This document shows positions 15,065 to 20,120 of a DNA stretch of 20,120 nucleotides, piece after piece (positions within the stretch are counted from its first letter, which is position 1; each line of letters starts with the position of its first letter). The notes under the pieces are model-generated. The model was not told the origin of the DNA and did no database searches. It was given only the letters and a program-made list of their open reading frames with translations. The position numbers were made by a program, and so were the translations under genes. This stretch comes from Hypsibius dujardini. Its lineage: Eukaryota > Tardigrada > Eutardigrada > Parachela > Hypsibiidae. The DNA lies in the NCBI GenBank assembly GCA_001579985.1, contig LRSR01007117.1, positions 1 to 20,120 on the forward strand, written 5' to 3'.

Positions 15065-16536
15065 ACAGAGAAAACGGTGGCGGGCGATTCCAAAATGGAC
15101 CGCAGTTTCAAGGACATAGGAACGGGCAGCAGTATGCGAATCAACAAGGCAGAAACCAGTGGCAACGCGGATCCGGGGACAATAACCAACCGCCGGGAGG
15201 CCAACCACAACAGGTTCCACACAGAAACATGGGGGCGCCACAGGAGCCGCAAAAAGCCCCAGCCTGTTACAATTGTGGGGGACCGCATTTTAAAACACAG
15301 TGCACTCAACCAACAGTGGGAGGACCACAGGCCCGACAACAAGTCAACTTGGTACAAGGAGTACAGGACATGGCAGATCTGTCAATCTTTGTTATTGAGT
15401 TTGGAATTAATGAGAACAACTACAACGCCATGACGCTGTCGGTGGCAGACCGATTAATCACCGGGGTATTAACCCAACGCGTGAAGTCCACTATTGGACT
15501 GAAAGCCATCACAGACCTAGGATTGGGAGATTTAATCGATGGCCAACATCATTGGCAGCTCGAGCTGCCCGGAGCGTCAATTTTTAAGGTAATCGGAAAA
15601 GCTACCATCGACGTGACAATTTTCGGACAAGTATGGACTTTGGAAGTGGAAATCACCGACACAGAGCCGGAAGAGCGCGACATTTATTTGAGCTACGCGG
15701 ACTCCTACATGATGCTGGAAGGTCGATTTTGTCAACGCAGATTGGAGAACATCAACTACGATTGGATCGACCTCATGTGGCACAATACGACAAAAGCACC
15801 GATACTAGGGACCACAGGACCGGTGAGTGAGAACCTCCTAAATAACACGGCAACAGGATCAGGAGTCGACCACTCGGTGGAGGGCAGCCCTGAATTAAAC
15901 CGCGCGACAGAAAGTTTAGCAGTCTCAGAAGTAGAGATGGAGGACGTTCACAGAAGCCAGAAATCGGGAGTCGCAGACTCGGTGGAGGGCAATGAGAGGC
16001 AAGGGCAGAACCCCCCGGGCGTGAAGGACACAGCAGTGAACATCGAAAACACCTCGAAAGCGATCTCTACCACCATGGAACATGTCGACCTCTCAGACCT
16101 GTTTGCAGTGACGGAGACGTTTGAAAAAGGATGTCAGACCGAAAAAGACAAACGTTGTTATCGATGTCAAGGGTCTGGGCACAGAGCACGAAACTGCAGA
16201 CGAAAACCAAAAAACAAGCCAGAAACAGGAGTACCGGGGGATGTTTCTATCATCAGCGACGGCATGTTTTCAATACAAAACTACCACGAAAATCGACCGA
16301 TGTTGGATTTGAAAATTGAGGGATATCCGGCGAAGTGCTTGTGGGACACGGGGTCATGTGTATCAGCCGTATCCTCAGAGGTCATCAAACAGTTGGGGTT
16401 AGAACATCTGGTAGACCCGTTTCAAAAGTTTCAGCTACGGAGTGCGACGGGGCACCAAGTGATGAGTGAAGGAGCAATCCAACTGAAAGTGGATACATTC
16501 GGCCGACAAGCGAACCTTTTGGTACAGGTTTTTTGA
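14902..16536 (+). CDS. Nucleocapsid and protease part of gag-pol
   Basis: The frame is open from 14902 and has no ATG near its start, so it is presumably reached from gag. It ends at TGA 16534-16536. In order it carries an R/G/N/Q-rich stretch, a short zinc knuckle CYNCGGPHFKTQC (15265-15303, C-x2-C-x3-H-x4-C), and a retropepsin-like domain without catalytic Asp (15430-15717). A polar linker with a 35-codon degenerate duplication (SGVDHSVEGS, SGVADSVEGN) follows. A canonical zinc knuckle CYRCQGSGHRARNC (16156-16197) comes next, and then the active-type retropepsin with WDTGS (DTG at 16345-16353). The TGA falls inside that protease, before its conserved ILGW segment, which continues in the same frame three bases later. 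The last part of the protease is therefore in the next entry. Confidence 0.8.
   Translation, partial: RDHDGSDNTSRFSYQVRKRYEGQRNGYGPNDRERHDQWQAPRGHGREVWPKQNLNRENGGGRFQNGPQFQGHRNGQQYANQQGRNQWQRGSGDNNQPPGGQPQQVPHRNMGAPQEPQKAPACYNCGGPHFKTQCTQPTVGGPQARQQVNLVQGVQDMADLSIFVIEFGINENNYNAMTLSVADRLITGVLTQRVKSTIGLKAITDLGLGDLIDGQHHWQLELPGASIFKVIGKATIDVTIFGQVWTLEVEITDTEPEERDIYLSYADSYMMLEGRFCQRRLENINYDWIDLMWHNTTKAPILGTTGPVSENLLNNTATGSGVDHSVEGSPELNRATESLAVSEVEMEDVHRSQKSGVADSVEGNERQGQNPPGVKDTAVNIENTSKAISTTMEHVDLSDLFAVTETFEKGCQTEKDKRCYRCQGSGHRARNCRRKPKNKPETGVPGDVSIISDGMFSIQNYHENRPMLDLKIEGYPAKCLWDTGSCVSAVSSEVIKQLGLEHLVDPFQKFQLRSATGHQVMSEGAIQLKVDTFGRQANLLVQVF
15265..15303 (+). other. Short zinc knuckle 1
   Basis: C-x2-C-x3-H-x4-C (CYNCGGPHFKTQC), one residue shorter than the canonical CCHC knuckle between the second Cys and the His. 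Probable RNA-binding nucleocapsid motif. Confidence 0.7.
15430..15717 (+). other. Inactive retropepsin-like domain
   Basis: This domain aligns along its length with the true protease downstream. LGLGDLID matches LGLEHLVD. A W/F-QL segment, I-x-x-x-V-x-x-FG and L-x-V-x-(V/I) follow in the same order and spacing. At the place of the catalytic DTG it has LTQ (15469-15477), so it should not cleave peptides. It lies between the two zinc knuckles. Confidence 0.55.
16156..16197 (+). other. Zinc knuckle 2 (canonical CCHC)
   Basis: CYRCQGSGHRARNC fits C-x2-C-x4-H-x4-C and is followed by a basic RRKPKNK stretch. It sits about 850 bp downstream of knuckle 1, next to the active protease. Confidence 0.85.
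16534..16536 (+). other. In-frame TGA within the protease
   Basis: The frame is the same before and after this codon, and the conserved protease end (DMILGW) follows within 16 codons. The stop comes directly after a run of six T. A point nonsense mutation is the simplest reading; readthrough is possible but unsupported. Confidence 0.75.
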
Positions 16537-16539
16537 GAC

Positions 16540-18795
16540 ATGCCCGGACAGTTAGACATGATTCTTGGATGGCCGGATACGCGCCGGATTTTGGATCAAC
16601 CAGGCAAAGGACAATTTGGAGGATTTTCAAAAAACCTCTATTCTAGCATGCAAGAAGCACGCAGAACGGCAGAGAAAGAAGACATCGTAGACCTATCACG
16701 ATTGGAAAAGCCTTTCTCAACTATGTTTCCGAAAGAGGTTTTGTTCATGAGTTCTACCATGCCGGGAGGGAATGACATCAAGAAGCCCAAGCTCGAATGT
16801 CCCTGCGGATACATGTCGGAATCGGAATATGAAAAAGTGCGGCATGGTGATGTGTGCATCGAAGCCATGAAAGCATGCAAGGAGATTCCACATTTCACAT
16901 GCGACTGCGGAAACCGTTTTACGGGCAAATCTATCTGGCTAGCACATCGCAAGATCTGCCATGGGGATAAGAAGCCATTTGTATGCCCAGTTAGGGGATG
17001 CTTCTTTGATGCGACAACATTTTGCCAAGCAATAGAGCATGCCAGATATCACCGAGAGTGGGATGCAAAACGGACAACACAAGTGGGCGAAATACTTTTG
17101 TGTTCCACGGTCGGTAATACTATTTCACAAAGCGCCGAACTGCGGAGCAAAAACCCACTTCTAAAGATTCACGAACTAAAATACGGGACACATCTGGAAC
17201 CAGAGCAGCTCTTCGCACTCAAGCGGCTCATCTTAAAATACGAGGACCTTTTAGGGACAGAAGAGATTCCCATCGGTCAAGCAAAGATCAAGCCCATCGA
17301 ATTCCATACAATCCCAGGAATCAAGCCAGTATGGCAACCTGTTCGCCGGTTGTGCAAGAAAGAAATGGAAATGGTGGACAAAGACATAAAACAGCAATGC
17401 AAAAACGGAAGGATGGAGCCGAGTCGCTCTCCTTGGCAAAGTCCAATTCATTTAGCACCAAAAGGACCTGATGCAAAACGGCTGGTGGGAGACTACAAAA
17501 AACTGAACGAGGTCCTGGTGGAGCCCAAGTACCCAATACCGCTGATCAGTGACGTTCTGGATCAACTTAGGGGGTCTAATTATTTCACAACGTTGGATTT
17601 GACATGCGGATTTCAACAATTACCAGTGGCCGAAAGTTCCAGAGACATCTTGTCCCTCACAACAACAAGCGGAACGTTCCGACCAAGAACTTTACCATAC
17701 GGCACGAACTGCAGTGGAGCAATTTTTCAACAAACGATGATTCAAATTTTCGGAGACCTGTTGGGGAAGCACCTGTCTGCAATTTACATCGATGATATGT
17801 CCCTTGGCCACGTAACGTTCCCAGAACACCTACATTCTTTGGAGCGGGTGTTTATGCGGCTACGAGAAGCAAATTTAACACTTCAAATAAACAAGTGCCG
17901 CTTTGCAATGCCCTCAGTCAAGTTACTGGGATTCATTTTGTCGCAAGAGGGAATCTCTCAAGACCCGGAAAAGACGACAGCGATCAAAGAGTATCCCACA
18001 CCAACAACAGCAACAGCAGTTCGGGCATTTTACGGACTAGCTTCATTCTACCGCATATACATTCCAAAGTTTGCGGAGATTTCCAAACCCCTGACGCTAC
18101 TCTACGCTGGAAAGGAGATCAAGAAGAATTCCAAAATCACTTGGGGGCCAGACCAGCAGAAGGCTTTCGAGACTTTGAAGGAGAGACTCACTACTTTTCC
18201 GTGTTTGGCCTACTTCCAAGATGAATTGGAAACATTCGTACACTGTGATGCAAGCAGCGTCGCATGTGGAGCAGTCCTCGCACAGAAACACGGAAAGTAC
18301 CTTCGACCGGTAGCATTTGCTAGCCGAGCGTGGGTCGGACCAGAAAAGAATTTATCTACGGTGGAAAAAGAGGCACTTTGCATCGTGTGGATTTCGGTGA
18401 AATGGCGCTCCTACTTAGTTTATCGGGAAGTGACCATAGTGACGGACCAAAAGTCATTGACCTGGCTCTTTTCGCTGAAGACACCAAACGAGAAGCTAAC
18501 ACGGTGGGCAATTCTGCTTAGTCAATTCCGTTTCAAAATTGTTCATAAAAGCGGAGTACTCAACCGGGATGCCGGCGCGCTCAGTCGTTACGCCGTGGGG
18601 GAGAACCCGTCGGACGCGGAGAATGTCATGAACGCAGAAGTGATGACCCTCGCGGAAATCGATATGCGAGTGGAACAGCTGAGCGACAAATTTTGTGGCG
18701 ACTTGATTAGTTCCTTGGAAGGAAACACACAGAACCCTTCCGACAGACTCAAGCGTCTGAGCACGGGATTTTACGTAAATGACGGGGTACTATAA
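16540..18795 (+). CDS. Pol: protease end, zinc fingers, reverse transcriptase, RNase H
   Basis: This frame of 751 codons is in register with the preceding one and stops at TAA 18793. Residues 1-20 finish the protease (DMILGW). Residues 87-171 hold three zinc fingers (separate entry). Reverse transcriptase covers about 240-500: motif A is TLDLTCGFQQ (Asp at 353), motif B is LPYGTNCSGAIFQQ, and motif C is YIDD at 416-419. RNase H covers about 560-690, with CDAS (Asp 570), EKEAL, TDQKSL (Asp 636) and a final NRDAGALSR. In that last motif the family normally has Asp where this protein has Gly 679. The enzyme would copy element RNA into DNA. RT motifs are intact, but RNase H lacks one catalytic residue. 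The ATG at 16540 may be incidental, since the frame simply continues after the TGA. Confidence 0.92.
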   Translation: MPGQLDMILGWPDTRRILDQPGKGQFGGFSKNLYSSMQEARRTAEKEDIVDLSRLEKPFSTMFPKEVLFMSSTMPGGNDIKKPKLECPCGYMSESEYEKVRHGDVCIEAMKACKEIPHFTCDCGNRFTGKSIWLAHRKICHGDKKPFVCPVRGCFFDATTFCQAIEHARYHREWDAKRTTQVGEILLCSTVGNTISQSAELRSKNPLLKIHELKYGTHLEPEQLFALKRLILKYEDLLGTEEIPIGQAKIKPIEFHTIPGIKPVWQPVRRLCKKEMEMVDKDIKQQCKNGRMEPSRSPWQSPIHLAPKGPDAKRLVGDYKKLNEVLVEPKYPIPLISDVLDQLRGSNYFTTLDLTCGFQQLPVAESSRDILSLTTTSGTFRPRTLPYGTNCSGAIFQQTMIQIFGDLLGKHLSAIYIDDMSLGHVTFPEHLHSLERVFMRLREANLTLQINKCRFAMPSVKLLGFILSQEGISQDPEKTTAIKEYPTPTTATAVRAFYGLASFYRIYIPKFAEISKPLTLLYAGKEIKKNSKITWGPDQQKAFETLKERLTTFPCLAYFQDELETFVHCDASSVACGAVLAQKHGKYLRPVAFASRAWVGPEKNLSTVEKEALCIVWISVKWRSYLVYREVTIVTDQKSLTWLFSLKTPNEKLTRWAILLSQFRFKIVHKSGVLNRDAGALSRYAVGENPSDAENVMNAEVMTLAEIDMRVEQLSDKFCGDLISSLEGNTQNPSDRLKRLSTGFYVNDGVL
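16798..17052 (+). other. Three tandem C2H2/C2HC zinc fingers in Pol
   Basis: Finger 1 is C87-x-C89-x12-H102-x3-C106. Finger 2 is C121-x-C123-x12-H136-x4-H141. Finger 3 is C149-x4-C154-x12-H167-x3-H171, a classical C2H2 form. The constant x12 spacing in all three supports real fingers. They lie between protease and reverse transcriptase, where standard Ty3/gypsy Pol has none. Confidence 0.8.
18574..18576 (+). other. RNase H active-site substitution (Gly for Asp)
   Basis: GGC encodes Gly 679 in NRDAGALSR. Ty3/gypsy RNase H normally ends in an N-x-x-ADALSR motif whose Asp is the fourth metal ligand. Loss of that residue would be expected to cripple RNase H. Confidence 0.65.
18793..18795 (+). 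other. In-frame TAA between RNase H and integrase
   Basis: The same frame is open on both sides (2256 nt before, at least 1325 nt after), and integrase homology starts soon after. The codon lies in a TACTATAATATC context, so a small duplication or a point change could both explain it. Confidence 0.75.
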
Positions 18796-20120
18796 TATCG
18801 GGTGAAAGAGGAAGGATGGAAGAGAGAGTTGCTGGTCATACCTCAATCTCAATGGCTGGAGGTTTGCGCCAACATCCATGACCACAAAGCATGCATGGCT
18901 CATCTGGGATACAAGAAATGCCTGGACGTATTGAGCACACAATTTTATTTCAAAAACATGGCGAAGTTCCTGCGGAAAATCATCAGCTCATGCGTGGTGT
19001 GCCAAACCCGGAACCCTATGGCAAGCACCAAGCTGGGAAAACTGCAAACAATTCCAATACCAGCACGAGCTTTCAGCACGGTGGTGTGCGACACGGTCGG
19101 TCCACTAAACCGGACAAGCTCGGGCGGCCACAAATATCTTTTGACAGCATGTTGCGAACTCACATCATTCATCATTGCCAAACCAGTGAAAAATCACACC
19201 TCATTGGAGTTCGCGAAGTTTTTACTCTACGACGTCATCCTACGATACGGTTTCATTCGAATCCTTCGGAGCGACAGAGGCACGGAAATGGAAGGGGTGG
19301 TCAAAGAGCTACTGAAGCTACTGGAGGTCAAACACTTGAAAGGAAGTGGCTATCGACCGCAGACAACCGGAAAAATTGAGACACAACATCGCAGTCTGGG
19401 GCGGATACTTGCCAAGTTGTGCAGTGAGAACCAGAAAGACTGGAACCTGGCTGTACCATTTGCCTGTTTCGCAATGAACGCAGCGAAACATGCAGTGACT
19501 GGAGTGAGCCCATATCAAGCGGTTTATGGGGTGCCCTGCTTGTTCCAATTCGACATGGCATACCCAGTGCGCGAGCAACTGGACCCATTCATCATGGATA
19601 CTGCGGACCGTATTGCGAACATCCAAGCCTTCATCAAGTACAATATAGCGGAAAACAAGCGGTACTCGGAAACACTGGTCAACGAAACGCGAAAGCCGGT
19701 GACTCTGAAGGTGGGGGACAAGTGCCTATTATTCTCACCGATGCGAAAAGCGGACCAGACGGCAAAACTGACTCATTTTTTCACGGGACCTTACGAGGTG
19801 CTGGAGCAGACCAGTCCCGTGAATTTCCGAATTTCGTACAACCGCCCCGGAGAGACAAAGGGGACAATTATCAATGTGGCGAGGCTGAAGCAGTGGCACG
19901 ACCGACAAATGTTGGAACAGGAAGTAGCCGAATCTTCAGACCAAGAAAGCGCGGAGATTTCACAAAGAACGGTTACCTTCAATGATCCGGAAGTTTCGGA
20001 AGAAACGGTCGAATCGGACCCACAATCACTAATTCGAAAAGAATTGCCAGCGAGCTTAAAACCGAAGGAGGTGGCAAAGTGTACTTTTTGCAACAAGCCA
20101 GTCATAGGGCCATGCACAAA
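18796..20120 (+). CDS. Integrase part of Pol, partial at right edge
   Basis: The reading frame of pol resumes after TAA 18793 and has no stop up to the window end (441 codons). The N-terminal zinc-binding motif shows HDHKACMAHLG followed by SSCVVCQ (HHCC). The catalytic triad is complete: Asp in VVCDTVGPL (19090), Asp in LRSDRGTEM (19273) and Glu in TTGKIETQ (19378), with 34 residues between the last two. The C-terminal GPY/F module reads VGDKCLLF, FTGPYEVLEQ and NVARLKQWH. An acidic tail follows, and the window ends in CTFCNKPVIGPC. No chromodomain is seen before the edge. The protein would insert element DNA into the genome. There is no plausible independent ATG near the start, so translation depends on the upstream stop being absent or read through. 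Confidence 0.9.

Larger units (their letters stand above)
9276..20120 (+). mobile_element. Ty3/gypsy-type LTR retrotransposon, split by an antisense element, partial at right edge
   Basis: The order is 5' LTR, primer-binding site, leader, gag, protease, reverse transcriptase, RNase H, integrase. Integrase downstream of RNase H is the Ty3/gypsy arrangement. The leader is interrupted at 9788-14197 by a second, antisense element with a 4-bp target duplication. The coding part begins at 14297 and is still open at 20120, so the 3' LTR lies outside. The copy has several lesions: a frame change in gag, TGA at 16534, TAA at 18793, and an RNase H active-site change at 18574. It probably no longer works alone. 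Its age cannot be judged from LTR divergence because only one LTR is in the window. Confidence 0.9.

Noticed and set aside
16534-18795. Alternative genetic code with TGA/TAA reassigned
   Set aside because: The lectin exons, the antisense gag and the long pol frames use standard codes and end at ordinary stops. Two isolated stops in a damaged element are better explained as lesions.
18891-19379. 162-codon plus-strand ORF over the integrase region
   Set aside because: Shadow frame. The frame in register with pol carries the complete integrase motifs.

Overview
The window looks like nuclear DNA of an invertebrate animal. It has GT-AG introns of about 0.5-2.1 kb, secreted bulb-type (B-lectin) domains encoded one per exon, intronic miniature transposons and minisatellites, and a nested pair of Ty3/gypsy LTR retrotransposons. 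No bacterial-style operon, Shine-Dalgarno site, CRISPR array, rRNA or tRNA gene was seen. The species cannot be named from the sequence alone.

Positions 1-8496 hold, on the minus strand, most of one multi-exon gene for a secreted tandem B-lectin protein. Exon 1 (8496-8350) carries the likely signal peptide. Six domain exons follow: 7666-7279, 6717-6314, 5554-5164, 4627-4146, 2005-1621 and 467-25. They alternate between two kinds. Type II (four conserved cysteines) starts in phase 0 and ends in phase 1; type I (six cysteines) starts in phase 1 and ends in phase 0. Each II+I pair is therefore a phase 0-0 unit that could be duplicated without breaking frame. The seven exons sum to 2640 nt (880 codons), and the gene runs off the left edge at a consensus donor. 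Its introns carry three inverted-repeat elements (527-809, 1237-1437, 5687-5944) and two minisatellites (3444-3640, 3696-3990).

Positions 8497-9275 are intergenic, with one unrecognised minus-strand ORF and a 19-bp direct repeat.

From 9276 to the right edge lies a plus-strand Ty3/gypsy element: 5' LTR 9276-9583, primer-binding site from 9586, leader, then (from 14297) gag, nucleocapsid, protease, reverse transcriptase, RNase H and integrase, still open at 20120. It carries an apparent frame change in gag, an in-frame TGA inside protease, an RNase H active-site substitution, and an in-frame TAA before integrase. Its unusual parts are a second, catalytically dead retropepsin-like domain between two zinc knuckles, three C2H2/C2HC zinc fingers between protease and reverse transcriptase, and a cysteine motif after the integrase GPY/F module.

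The leader of that element is split by a complete 4.4-kb relative in the opposite orientation (9788-14197). This has 342-bp LTRs differing at 2 positions, a GTTG target duplication, an open gag, no reverse transcriptase, and a frame-broken trace of an integrase GPY/F region. It is a young, non-autonomous gag-only derivative inserted into an older, damaged cousin. Both share LTR end structure, TATA box, poly(A)-region sequence, primer-binding site and capsid homology.
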